The notes: generated from the letters alone by a model not told the origin. A DNA stretch of 9,630 bases from Rickettsia typhi (GCA_945874115.1 CAMCFD010000057.1:1-9630); one strand, 5' to 3'; positions 1 to 6,065 are shown, numbered from the stretch's first letter. Made by a program: numbers and translations.

Positions 1-681
1 GAAGATTTGCGCGAGGCAATTCACCAGCATCGCGATCGTCCGGCGATTGTTTTTGCTAACATCGGAACAACAATGACCGAAGCAAAAGATGACATTTCTA
101 AGATAAAAATCGCGCTAAAAAATTCGGCGATTCGCAATTTTTATATTCACTGTGACGCGGCTTTGGCGGGCACATATCTAGCTTTAATGAACCACGAACC
201 GCACTTTGATTTTTCTTGCGGTGCCGATTCTGTCGCAATTTCTGGACATAAATTTATCGGTTCGCCAATTCCTTGTGGCGTTGTAATTGTTAAGAAAAAT
301 TATCGCGATCGCATCGGACAAACGATTCCATACATTGGCACAACTGATACGACAATAACCGGTTCGCGCAACGGCCACAGCCCAGTGTTTTTGTGGTATG
401 CGATAAAAAAACTTGGCATTGAAGGCTTAAAAGAGCGCGCCGTTCAAAGCATGAAAATAGCAGCTTATGTTGAGGAAAGACTTAACAAAATAGGCTTTAA
501 CGCGTGGCGCAATAAAAATTCGATCACGGTTGTTTTTAGAAAACCAAGCAAAGAACTTTGTCGCAAATGGCAACTTGCAAGCGAAGATAATATCGCTCAT
601 ATTATTTGCATGCCCGGAATTAAAAAATCGGCGATTGACCAGTGTTTGAAAGAGATTGAAATCGAGAGTGGGATTGCTTAA
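1..681 (+). CDS. hdc: Histidine decarboxylase, PLP-dependent (5'-truncated by window edge)
   Basis: This is the C-terminal 226 residues of a group II pyridoxal-phosphate decarboxylase; the frame is open from base 1, so the start lies outside the window. The family converts L-histidine to histamine and CO2 in the cytoplasm. The cofactor lysine is visible in SGHKFIGSPIPCG (Lys codon at 250-252), and the Asp that contacts the PLP ring nitrogen is in HCDAALAG (Asp codon at 154-156). GTTMTEAKDD near the visible start is also typical. About 142 residues follow the PLP lysine, close to what I recall for bacterial Hdc of about 378 aa, so the C-terminus looks complete. SGHK followed by GSPIPCG points to histidine decarboxylase rather than glutamate or aromatic amino acid decarboxylases, but substrate cannot be proved from this fragment. 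The gene ends TAA and converges on yjdM 43 bp away. No histidine/histamine antiporter gene is visible here. Confidence 0.88.
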   Translation, partial: EDLREAIHQHRDRPAIVFANIGTTMTEAKDDISKIKIALKNSAIRNFYIHCDAALAGTYLALMNHEPHFDFSCGADSVAISGHKFIGSPIPCGVVIVKKNYRDRIGQTIPYIGTTDTTITGSRNGHSPVFLWYAIKKLGIEGLKERAVQSMKIAAYVEERLNKIGFNAWRNKNSITVVFRKPSKELCRKWQLASEDNIAHIICMPGIKKSAIDQCLKEIEIESGIA

Positions 682-688
682 TTTCAGC

Positions 689-702
689 CTATTGCCGAAT
701 AG
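689..702. repeat. Small hairpin between convergent hdc and yjdM
   Basis: CTATT, a 4-base GCCG loop and AATAG form a 5-bp stem in the 43-bp gap between two convergent genes. There is no clean T-tract on either side, so it may be a weak bidirectional 3'-end structure or chance. Confidence 0.2.
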
Positions 703-724
703 AATTTAAGTCAAAAAACAATCT

Positions 725-1075
725 CTAAACTTTCTTGACGAATTCAGATTTTAATTTCATCGCACCAATGCCGGCGATTTTACAATCTATGTCGTGATCT
801 CCGCCAACTAGGCGAATGTTTTTAGCTTTTGTGCCGACTTTTACGACTAAAGACGAGCCCTTAACTTTCAAGTCTTTGACGACTATAACATCATCTCCGT
901 CTTTGAGAATGACGCCGTTCGCATCTTTTATAACAACATCTTCATCTTCCTGAGAAATTTGTTCGCCATTTTTTGGCCATTCAAAAGAACATTCAGGACA
1001 AATTAAAATTTCTCGCGCTTCATAAACATATTCACAGCCACATTTCGGGCATTTCGGCAATATTTCTTCACTCAT
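725..1075 (-). CDS. yjdM: YjdM/PhnA family zinc-ribbon protein
   Basis: The 116-aa protein matches E. coli YjdM (formerly PhnA, 111 aa) along its whole length. An N-terminal zinc ribbon carries CPKC (Cys9/Cys12) and CPEC (Cys26/Cys29). The conserved C-terminal domain holds VKDANG, VIVVKDLKVKGSS, GTKAKNIRLV, GDHDIDCKI and MKLKSEFVKK. The family is cytoplasmic; although named for alkylphosphonate uptake, it is not needed for C-P lyase activity and its role is unsettled, so no function is claimed beyond family membership. I chose the ATG at 1075 because family homology begins there; a 29-residue upstream extension in the same frame has no family-like sequence. The start follows an A-rich leader with no Shine-Dalgarno. 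A 6-bp inverted repeat (TGCCGC 1095-1100, GCGGCA 1123-1128) lies in the upstream region. The stop is TAG. Confidence 0.93.
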   Translation of the reverse strand: MSEEILPKCPKCGCEYVYEAREILICPECSFEWPKNGEQISQEDEDVVIKDANGVILKDGDDVIVVKDLKVKGSSLVVKVGTKAKNIRLVGGDHDIDCKIAGIGAMKLKSEFVKKV

Positions 1076-1192
1076 AATTTTTGGTAGAATAAAATGCCGC
1101 CAACAAAAATATAATTTTGACAGCGGCAGTTTGAAAATACAATAAATTGTACCATTTCCCACTAAATTAGCTTTTGTGGAAAATTAGTATTA

Positions 1193-1714
1193 CTATCTTT
1201 CTAAAACTGTTTTTAAATTATTTAAGCCGGCTTCAAAGTTTTTTTCAACCTCGCCTCTCTTGAAAAAACAAATTAAGTTAAAAGGGAAAGGAGTTTTTCC
1301 TGACATTCCCCACTTCACTTTTGTGTGCTCTTTATCAAGAACTTCAAAAATATAATATGCTTGGTTTGTGACTTGCATTGGCTTAGAAAAGCGCAATTCA
1401 ACATTAATTATTTCATTTGGAATAATGTTGATAATTTCAGCTTCGCCAACTCCTACCTCGCTGTTTCCTGACCAAGCATGAACGAAGCCGATTTTGCCAT
1501 CTTCACCCCTAAATTCTTGCACAATATTTGGATCTTGTTTTAACCAAGGATTCCATTCGCTGCTGTTTTTCATTATCTTGACATAATCAAAAACTTGAGT
1601 TGTAGACTTGTTAATCACGATTTCTTTTTCAATCTTAAAGTCTTTAGGCATAATGGCCGCAACTATTAATAATGTAGCTAAAACCCCAATTAAAATCAAA
1701 AATATTCTTTTCAT
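1193..1714 (-). CDS. SRPBCC (START/polyketide cyclase-like) protein with N-terminal membrane anchor
   Basis: The 173-aa protein starts MKRIFLILIGVL, a positive end followed by one hydrophobic segment at about residues 4-22. It then has a soluble SRPBCC-type domain with its usual order: IEKEIVINKSTTQVFDYV (first strand and helix), WNPW, a central beta-rich part containing GVGEAEI and a conserved Pro-Asn-Glu, and a long C-terminal helix KNFEAGLNNLKTVLER. The fold forms a deep hydrophobic pocket that binds lipids or other small apolar ligands; the ligand here is unknown. The hydrophobic segment has no clear signal-peptidase site, so an inner-membrane-anchored protein facing the periplasm is the simplest reading. 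It lies 117 bp upstream of yjdM on the same strand, with a possible promoter of its own. The stop is TAG. Family placement is fairly safe; function is not. Confidence 0.82.
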   Translation of the reverse strand: MKRIFLILIGVLATLLIVAAIMPKDFKIEKEIVINKSTTQVFDYVKIMKNSSEWNPWLKQDPNIVQEFRGEDGKIGFVHAWSGNSEVGVGEAEIINIIPNEIINVELRFSKPMQVTNQAYYIFEVLDKEHTKVKWGMSGKTPFPFNLICFFKRGEVEKNFEAGLNNLKTVLER

Positions 1715-1754
1715 ATATTTGCCAAATTAATTAATGTTATGAAACCGAAGCTGC

Positions 1755-1783
1755 ATTATAAATTTTATTTTTTTTATTTCTAA
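1755..1783 (-). promoter_or_regulatory. Possible promoter of the SRPBCC gene
   Basis: On the minus strand a perfect TATAAT (plus-strand ATTATA 1755-1760) is preceded 17 bp upstream by TTAGAA, a poor -35. The leader to the ATG at 1714 would be about 35 nt. Confidence 0.35.
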
Positions 1784-1789
1784 TTAGCA

Positions 1790-1827
1790 AGTTTTTCGCG
1801 GCCTCAACCAAAAGTCGCGAAAAAACT
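1790..1827. repeat. Inverted repeat between SpoIIAA-like and SRPBCC genes
   Basis: TTTTTCGCG at 1792-1800 pairs perfectly with CGCGAAAAA at 1816-1824 across a 15-nt spacer, and AAG/CTT extends the stem after a one-base bulge. It sits 18 bp after the SpoIIAA-like stop and just upstream of the possible SRPBCC promoter. There is no T-tract after the stem on either strand, so it is not a classic terminator; it may be a 3'-end stabilising hairpin or a protein-binding site. Confidence 0.5.
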
Positions 1828-1845
1828 TCACGCCAAAAATCACTT

Positions 1846-2205
1846 CTAATTTTTCGAAATCCATTGATACGCTTTTTCAAACTCTTTGGCTTTGAAAGTT
1901 TTTATGTCTTTTTTTATAGCCATTTTTACAACCGCCAAAGTTAATCTTTGCCATAAGCTTCCCATTACAACCGCTAAGCGTCCAACGTTGTAATAATGTG
2001 ATTTAATAAAGTTTACGTGATATTTGAAAGCCGCAATATTTATCCAACCATTAAAGCGCCTAGCATCGACCAAAACCTTAATTTGTCCGAATTGCGCAAT
2101 TAAATTATCGATTTGCGGAGTTATTGTTTCAATGTCGTGAGCCTGCAATTTTCCGTCGATTACAACTTTTACGACTCCATTTTTTATTACTTCTATTTTT
2201 ATCAT
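1846..2205 (-). CDS. SpoIIAA-like (STAS-fold) protein
   Basis: The 119-aa protein has the pattern of the SpoIIAA-like family (the DUF3478 type): an N-terminal strand pair (IEVIKNGVVKVVIDGKLQAHDIETI), a helix, KVLVDARRFNGW, a helix containing FKYHVNFIKSHY, RLAVVMG as the next strand, SLWQRLTLAVVKMAIK, then KTFKAKEFEKAYQWI at the C-terminus. The central Val-Asp-x-x-x-Phe-x-Gly-Trp and the final Ala-x-x-Trp-Ile are the recognisable anchors. It has no signal peptide, so it should be cytoplasmic. Members of this family are usually of unknown role; they are not classical anti-anti-sigma factors, and no kinase or sigma-factor gene lies nearby. It starts at an ATG after an AT-rich leader without Shine-Dalgarno, ends TAG, and has a credible promoter at 2244-2273. 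Confidence 0.8.
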   Translation of the reverse strand: MIKIEVIKNGVVKVVIDGKLQAHDIETITPQIDNLIAQFGQIKVLVDARRFNGWINIAAFKYHVNFIKSHYYNVGRLAVVMGSLWQRLTLAVVKMAIKKDIKTFKAKEFEKAYQWISKN

Positions 2206-2243
2206 AAAATTTATTGTTTAAATTAATATTTTTACCTGATTTT

Positions 2244-2273
2244 ATTGTAAAGCAAATTTTATATAAATTGCAA
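2244..2273 (-). promoter_or_regulatory. Promoter of the SpoIIAA-like gene
   Basis: On the minus strand, -35 TTGCAA (2268-2273), an 18-bp spacer and -10 TACAAT (plus-strand ATTGTA 2244-2249) stand about 40 nt upstream of the ATG. The leader would be near 30 nt. Confidence 0.5.
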
Positions 2274-2642
2274 ATGTTTATAGAAATAACGTTGGTTTAG
2301 CGTATTTTAATCTTTTTAAGCGCTGGAAAATAAAGGATTTGAAGGTAATGCTTCTTAAGCCAAAAAAGTTCTAGATTCCGATGAGGGACTTAAACTAAAT
2401 TTGACGATCCACACAAGAAACTGAAAGGCAAAAATCTAAAAAGACATCAAAGTAAAAAATTAATAAAAAGATGCGATAAAACTATTTAGCAATAAGTTCT
2501 AAAATATATAGCCCAAGTTTAAAATTGTGGCTTTATAAAAACTGTAGCGAAATGGGATTTTTTTATAGATTTTCGTAAAAAATTGCAAAGCGGTTGTTTT
2601 TAAAGACTTATCACGCTTGGTTTTGAATAATATTTAAGCAAT
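2274..2642. other. Gene-free stretch, about 370 bp
   Basis: The whole gap between neighbouring coding regions is 2206-2690. Its ends hold the SpoIIAA-like promoter and the DUF5710 terminator. In the middle I see no convincing gene: the longest frames I could read by eye are about 30-35 codons, broken by stops and without a start, for instance a plus-strand stretch around 2475-2577 reading YLAISSKIYSPSLKLWLY. The sequence could be a decayed gene, but I recognise no homology and no RNA gene or repeat. Confidence 0.5.
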
Positions 2643-2688
2643 TGACAAAAACCAATTTGTCACTTTCGCGCATACGAAAATGACAAAT
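2643..2688 (-). terminator. Rho-independent terminator of the DUF5710 gene
   Basis: The arms 2655-2668 and 2675-2688 form a 14-bp stem with one imperfect pair (C2663/A2680, which becomes a G-U wobble in minus-strand RNA) around a 6-nt loop. In minus-strand RNA the stem is followed by UUGGUUUUUGUC. It lies 2 bp after the TAA of the DUF5710 gene. The TTTGTCA of this stem (2656-2662) can also pair with TGACAAA at 2643-2649. Confidence 0.7.
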
Positions 2689-2690
2689 GA

Positions 2691-2873
2691 TTATTTTATC
2701 CATTTTTTAAATTTCTCTTTTTCAACACCTTCAGGAATAATCCATTTTTTTATTTCCGGATTCCATCTTGCGCCCAAAGCTTTCGCTTCATCTTTTTCTG
2801 CAAACGGAACATCGATTGCCTGACCGACTGGAACTGATTTCTTTTCGCTAAAATTCGCTTCGTTATTTGACAT
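2691..2873 (-). CDS. Stand-alone DUF5710 domain protein
   Basis: This 60-aa protein has a polar N-terminal tail of about 15 residues followed by a complete DUF5710-type motif: IDVPFAEKDEAKALGARWNPEIKKWIIPEGVEKEKFKKWI (residues 20-59). The signature is the Ala-Leu-Gly-Ala-Arg-Trp core and the Lys-Trp-(I/Y)-(I/V)-Pro-Glu-Gly that follows. In many bacteria and plasmids the domain is fused to DNA-processing proteins such as Toprim or primase-type enzymes, or occurs alone as here; its molecular role is not known to me. No partner enzyme lies in the window. It starts at an ATG after an A-rich leader without Shine-Dalgarno, and has both its own promoter (2904-2932) and a strong terminator (2643-2688), so it is a complete single-gene unit and very likely real despite its size. 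Confidence 0.85.
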   Translation of the reverse strand: MSNNEANFSEKKSVPVGQAIDVPFAEKDEAKALGARWNPEIKKWIIPEGVEKEKFKKWIK

Positions 2874-2903
2874 ATTTTTTATTTTAAGTTTTTATGAAAT
2901 TAT

Positions 2904-2932
2904 ATTTTAATAATAAATTACCAAATTTGCAA
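2904..2932 (-). promoter_or_regulatory. Promoter of the DUF5710 gene
   Basis: On the minus strand, -35 TTGCAA (2927-2932), a 17-bp spacer and -10 TAAAAT (plus-strand ATTTTA 2904-2909) predict a leader of about 24 nt to the ATG at 2873. Confidence 0.5.
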
Positions 2933-2967
2933 TCTTATTTAGAACTTATTACTAAATAATTTCATCA

Positions 2968-2999
2968 TATATTTCTGATAAAATTTTTTTAGAAATATA
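2968..2999. repeat. AT-rich hairpin after the 152-aa hypothetical gene
   Basis: TATATTTCT (2968-2976) and AGAAATATA (2991-2999) form a perfect 9-bp stem with a 14-nt loop, 9 bp after the TAG at 3009. There is no T-tract after it on the minus strand, so it is at best a weak 3'-end structure. Confidence 0.3.
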
Positions 3000-3008
3000 A
3001 AAACCCAA

Positions 3009-3467
3009 CTAAACCAAGTGCAGAGATTCTCGTTGCCTATCGATTCCCGAAACAGAACTGCCACGAGGATTTTGAGCCGAACCGCTAAGCTTAGCCTCAT
3101 CAACGAAATCTCTCTTTATCAACTTACCATCTATAAATTTTGTATTTTCAGCCGGCACGAAAACAAGCCTTCCGTCACTATTTTTTTCAAGAATCATATT
3201 ATCTATTGGGGCCGTTTGATTATTATTAACAACCGTATATTGCCTTTGTATAGCAGCTCGATAAGGTGCAACTTGGCAATCTACATACACATATTGCTCT
3301 TCTCGTTTCAAAAAATGATTAAAGTCTGACAAAAGCGGACTTCTATTGAGCTCTCCCTTTTGATGAACTAGAGTGACTTGCAAAACTCTTCTTTCGAATT
3401 CTCTCAACATATATTCATAAGTTTCTTTCTGGCGCCTTGATAATTTTGAACAGTCATCTTTTATCAT
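3009..3467 (-). CDS. Hypothetical protein, 152 aa, basic C-terminal tail
   Basis: I do not recognise this family. The frame is open from a TTG at 3485, but I chose the ATG at 3467 (MIKDDCSKLSRRQKETYEYML), which gives 152 aa. Residues 8-35 look helical and charged (SRRQKETYEYMLREFERRVLQVTLVHQ). A mixed central region follows (YVYVDCQVAPYRAAIQRQYTVV and LVFVPAENTKFIDGKLIKRDFV). The last 25 residues are rich in Ser, Gly and Arg and look disordered. No signal peptide, transmembrane segment or catalytic motif is obvious. Near the end, Arg135, Arg144 and Arg146 give an R-x8-R-x-R pattern reminiscent of C-terminal signals of VirB/D4 type IV substrates; this is speculative. Upstream, a 10-bp sequence recurs inverted (3471-3480 and 3562-3571). 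The stop is TAG. A 103-codon plus-strand frame over the same bases lacks any recognisable domain. Confidence 0.6.
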   Translation of the reverse strand: MIKDDCSKLSRRQKETYEYMLREFERRVLQVTLVHQKGELNRSPLLSDFNHFLKREEQYVYVDCQVAPYRAAIQRQYTVVNNNQTAPIDNMILEKNSDGRLVFVPAENTKFIDGKLIKRDFVDEAKLSGSAQNPRGSSVSGIDRQRESLHLV

Positions 3468-3470
3468 AAA

Positions 3471-3571
3471 ATAATACCATTTCAAATTAATAATTAGTCT
3501 TTTGTGGAAAATAATTGAGATTCTACATCAAAATTATGAAGCATAAATAACCGAATGAAAGATGGTATTAT
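3471..3571. repeat. Inverted 10-bp repeat upstream of the 152-aa hypothetical gene
   Basis: ATAATACCAT at 3471-3480 and its exact reverse complement ATGGTATTAT at 3562-3571 flank the region where the promoter of the 3009-3467 gene should be. The first copy ends 3 bp upstream of the ATG. It could be a paired operator or chance. Confidence 0.3.
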
Positions 3572-3597
3572 GCAACAAAAACTCGCATTAATTTAGT

Positions 3598-4077
3598 CTA
3601 GAAATTTACATCACCGCTTTTAGAATCGTCAATTTTAACAAAATAGAAATTGTTTTTTACGACTAATGTTTTTGCAATTTTATCATGAAGCGCTTGTTTT
3701 TTCTCGGTAAAAATCACCATAAAATATCCGATGAAAAAAATTATACAAGAAATAAACTCGGACAAATATCGAATTGTCGCGGTTTTGAAAGATATGCGAT
3801 TGCCATTTTCATCGACGATTTTTAATCCCAATATTTTTTTGCCAATTGTTGCCTGCCAAGAAGATGAATTTAGAAATGCGTTATAAATCCAATAAACAAA
3901 AAAAGGATAAACAAAATTTAATGCCAGTTTCACAGAATCATTTTCATAAGAATTTTCTACAAATGAATTGATGAATAGAATCGGAATCCACATAAACAAG
4001 CAATCTGCAAAATAGGCAAAAAATCTGATCCAAAAACCAGCATATTGAATCGATTCTATTTTTTTTAATTTTGGCAT
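3598..4077 (-). CDS. RDD family membrane protein
   Basis: The 159-aa protein has the RDD family layout. The N-terminal YAGFWIRFFAYFADCL carries the Arg (Arg18) and Asp (Asp25) of the family name. There are three hydrophobic segments at about residues 19-40, 52-70 and 106-128. Before the third segment lies the conserved WQATIGKKILGLKIVDENGNRISFKTATIRYL, and the tail ends QALHDKIAKTLVV, where the second family Asp sits (HDKIAKT). It should be an inner-membrane protein with its loops in the cytoplasm. RDD proteins are mostly of unknown function; some have been linked to ion exchange, but nothing here supports a specific substrate. It starts at an ATG directly after a run of A residues, with no Shine-Dalgarno, ends TAG, and lies 106 bp downstream of the prepilin gene. 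Family assignment is confident. Confidence 0.9.
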   Translation of the reverse strand: MPKLKKIESIQYAGFWIRFFAYFADCLFMWIPILFINSFVENSYENDSVKLALNFVYPFFVYWIYNAFLNSSSWQATIGKKILGLKIVDENGNRISFKTATIRYLSEFISCIIFFIGYFMVIFTEKKQALHDKIAKTLVVKNNFYFVKIDDSKSGDVNF

Positions 4078-4183
4078 TTTTTATTTTGTTTTTTTAGAAG
4101 GTGCGCAAATTCAACGCTGACAAACGAATTTTAGCAAGGTCGAGCTTAAAAAGGAAGTTCTTTTTGAATTTTCTTAGCGAAAT

Positions 4184-5047
4184 CTAATCGACGGAAACGC
4201 TCCATTTTTTGCCAAGATATTTTTCAACATCGAGACGATCTTTAGTTTTTAGAACGCTATTAAATATTATAATTTCGGCGATGTCACCATTAAAAAATTC
4301 TCCTCCAGCAAAATATGAACCAATTGCAGCATTAGGAAATGAAACAAGATGATCAGTGGGATTTCCACTGCCGCTATCAGTTGACGCTTCTAGAATTCCG
4401 TTAACATAGTGAAATTTTCCGTCGGATGAACTTTTTACATAAGAATGAATTCGCGGAATCGGCTTGGTATAAGCCGCCACAGATGAACTTGTGTCATTTG
4501 ATAATTGGTCAAAAATATAAGTTGTGTCATTGCGATATCCAAGTTGCAAATTTGTGTTTAGCGTTAATGATGATCCGCCCATAAACATTCTTGATCCACT
4601 TGACCTTCTTTGTTCCAAAACAAAAATGGTATAATCGGTGCCGACTAAAATATTGCCGTTAAAAGGAAAAGTGTCATCAGTGCCGTCAAAGCGCAAACAC
4701 GGAAGAAGATTGATGCACTTACTAACATAAGTTGGCCTTTCGCTGCCTGTTTGGGTAAGAATTTGGTTGCCATTAGAGGTGGGATTTATTTTGTACCAAG
4801 TGCTAACCGCAGAAGACTCTTCTGTCTCATTATCATCAAAACTTTTTTCCGACACTGTCTCAAGCCACAAAACAAGACTTTTTATCGATGAAACAGGTGA
4901 GCTGTTTGTGGCACTTCGCGCAATTTGCAATTTGTAAGCAGCGATAATTCTTGTCGATTGCGTAATTCCCGCAATTATTATGCCAATTAATATCAAAACA
5001 ATTGAAAGCTCGATAAGAGAAAAGGCTTTTTTGACTTTTAGTTTCAT
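4184..5047 (-). CDS. Type IV prepilin-like protein with LamG/concanavalin-like C-terminal domain
   Basis: The 287-aa protein begins MKLKVKKA followed by FSLIELSIVLILIGIIIAGI, a class III (type IV prepilin) leader: short basic leader, cleavage after Ala8, Phe at +1, Glu at +5 and a hydrophobic stalk to about residue 30. Most prepilins have Gly before the cut; Ala is a less usual but tolerated variant. From about residue 55 to the end it resembles a LamG-type jelly roll: SLVLWLETVSEKSFDD, STWYKINP, LRFDGTDD, DYTIFVLEQ, GNILVGT, then GDIAEIIIFNSVL and VEKYLGKKW. It is probably exported and held in the inner membrane or assembled as a pseudopilin, with the jelly roll exposed and possibly binding sugar or a surface ligand. 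No prepilin peptidase or assembly gene is nearby. The ATG at 5047 is preferred to one at 5161, whose extension precedes the leader and would lie across the promoter. The stop is TAG. Confidence 0.85.
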   Translation of the reverse strand: MKLKVKKAFSLIELSIVLILIGIIIAGITQSTRIIAAYKLQIARSATNSSPVSSIKSLVLWLETVSEKSFDDNETEESSAVSTWYKINPTSNGNQILTQTGSERPTYVSKCINLLPCLRFDGTDDTFPFNGNILVGTDYTIFVLEQRRSSGSRMFMGGSSLTLNTNLQLGYRNDTTYIFDQLSNDTSSSVAAYTKPIPRIHSYVKSSSDGKFHYVNGILEASTDSGSGNPTDHLVSFPNAAIGSYFAGGEFFNGDIAEIIIFNSVLKTKDRLDVEKYLGKKWSVSVD

Positions 5048-5077
5048 AATTTTTGGTGTTAATTTTTTATAAAAAAT

Positions 5078-5106
5078 ATAATAAATATGATGGAAATATT
5101 TGTCAA
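5078..5106 (-). promoter_or_regulatory. Promoter of the prepilin/LamG gene
   Basis: On the minus strand a perfect -35 TTGACA (plus-strand TGTCAA 5101-5106), a 17-bp spacer and -10 TATTAT (plus-strand ATAATA 5078-5083) predict a leader of about 24 nt. This is the strongest consensus match in the window. It lies within the in-frame extension upstream of 5047, supporting the later start. Confidence 0.65.
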
Positions 5107-5238
5107 TATCACTGATATAAAGATGACAAAGACACGCTTTTAGCAACAACAATATAAACAAAATTATGATTATTTTAAGTCATTAACTTAAGAATAAATT
5201 CTTGACATGTTTTGAACTTTTTCGCCAAATAAAATAGA

Positions 5239-6054
5239 TTAAATAGTGAGAATATTTTCCGCGTTATTTACGATATAAAAACCACCTTCATTTAAATAGT
5301 GAACATCATTCAATTTATAAACAATTTCCGAACCATCAAGTTGTTTGAAGACCGCCCCCGCCTCTTCGCAAATTATTTGTATCGCACAAATATCCCATTT
5401 TGAAGTTAAGCCATAACGATAATAGACATCGGCGGCGCCACGCGCAATTAAACAGCCCTTGATCGAGCTTCCAATGGCCAAAATCTGCGCAATCTTCGCC
5501 TTATTTTTTTCATACAAAGCCACATTTCTCGAATTTTTATAATTTCTCGAATCAAGAACAACCAATCTCTCGCGACGATTTGAAACATGAACTCTAGCAA
5601 ATTTTTCAAGCAAGAATTCGTCTTGCGATTTCAAATAAAAACTGCCGCAATTTTTGACGGCATAATACATTTCACGCAAATTTGGCGCATAAACAAAACC
5701 CGCAACCGCTTTATTTTCACAGCACAAGCCAATATTTATCGTAAATTCTCCAGTTTTATTGATGAATTCTTTAGTGCCATCAATTGGGTCGATCACCCAG
5801 AAATAGTCACTTTCGGGCAAATTTTCTTTGTTCTTCTCTTCGCACAGAATCGTGAAATTTGGATAATTTTTTGTCAGGAAATCAGAAATTAAATCGCTGG
5901 CTTTTGTGTCTGCAGCGGTCACCGGCGTGTTGTCAGATTTATATTCTACATCTTTTTTATTATCGAATTTATCATAAATTTCCATGATCTCATCACCGAC
6001 ATTCTTCAAGAGATTTAGTAATTTTTGAATTTCTTGGGCACTGAATTTACGCAT
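5239..6054 (-). CDS. cysQ: 3'(2'),5'-bisphosphate nucleotidase CysQ
   Basis: The 271-aa protein belongs to the inositol monophosphatase superfamily and best fits CysQ, which removes the 3'-phosphate of 3'-phosphoadenosine 5'-phosphate (PAP) to give AMP in a metal-dependent reaction, keeping PAP from building up after sulfate assimilation or phosphopantetheinyl transfer. Visible motifs are PVTAAD (Asp49), ILCEEK (metal ligand Glu73), the signature WVIDPIDGTKEFI (Asp89, Asp92, Thr94) and, near the C-terminus, IARGAADVYYRYGLTSKWDICA with Trp220-Asp221. The tail HYLNEGGFYIVNN is also CysQ-like. The -TKEFI ending of the first motif favours CysQ over SuhB, where -TxNF is usual. All metal-binding residues appear intact. 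The length matches the usual roughly 250-270 aa. It starts at an ATG with no Shine-Dalgarno behind a perfect TATAAT and ends TAA; no cysteine biosynthesis genes accompany it. Confidence 0.93.
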   Translation of the reverse strand: MRKFSAQEIQKLLNLLKNVGDEIMEIYDKFDNKKDVEYKSDNTPVTAADTKASDLISDFLTKNYPNFTILCEEKNKENLPESDYFWVIDPIDGTKEFINKTGEFTINIGLCCENKAVAGFVYAPNLREMYYAVKNCGSFYLKSQDEFLLEKFARVHVSNRRERLVVLDSRNYKNSRNVALYEKNKAKIAQILAIGSSIKGCLIARGAADVYYRYGLTSKWDICAIQIICEEAGAVFKQLDGSEIVYKLNDVHYLNEGGFYIVNNAENILTI

Positions 6055-6065
6055 AAATTTATAAA

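Noticed and set aside
184..378. 64-codon minus-strand frame inside hdc
   Set aside because: Antisense shadow of a strongly supported histidine decarboxylase frame.
1117..1122. Plus-strand TTGACA upstream of yjdM as a promoter
   Set aside because: It would transcribe against the SRPBCC gene, no plus-strand gene follows, and no -10 is convincing.
3018..3329. 103-codon plus-strand frame over the 152-aa hypothetical gene
   Set aside because: Its product shows no domain or signal, and the minus-strand frame is longer, with a more plausible protein composition and spacing that fits the neighbouring genes.
5202..5230. Plus-strand TTGACA at 5202-5207 as a promoter
   Set aside because: No good -10 at the right distance and no plus-strand gene downstream.
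5587..5892. 101-codon plus-strand frame inside cysQ
   Set aside because: Antisense shadow; all CysQ motifs are on the minus strand.
725..6054. Eight minus-strand genes as one operon
   Set aside because: Gaps are 106-485 bp, a terminator follows the DUF5710 gene, and several genes have promoters of their own; functions do not form one pathway.
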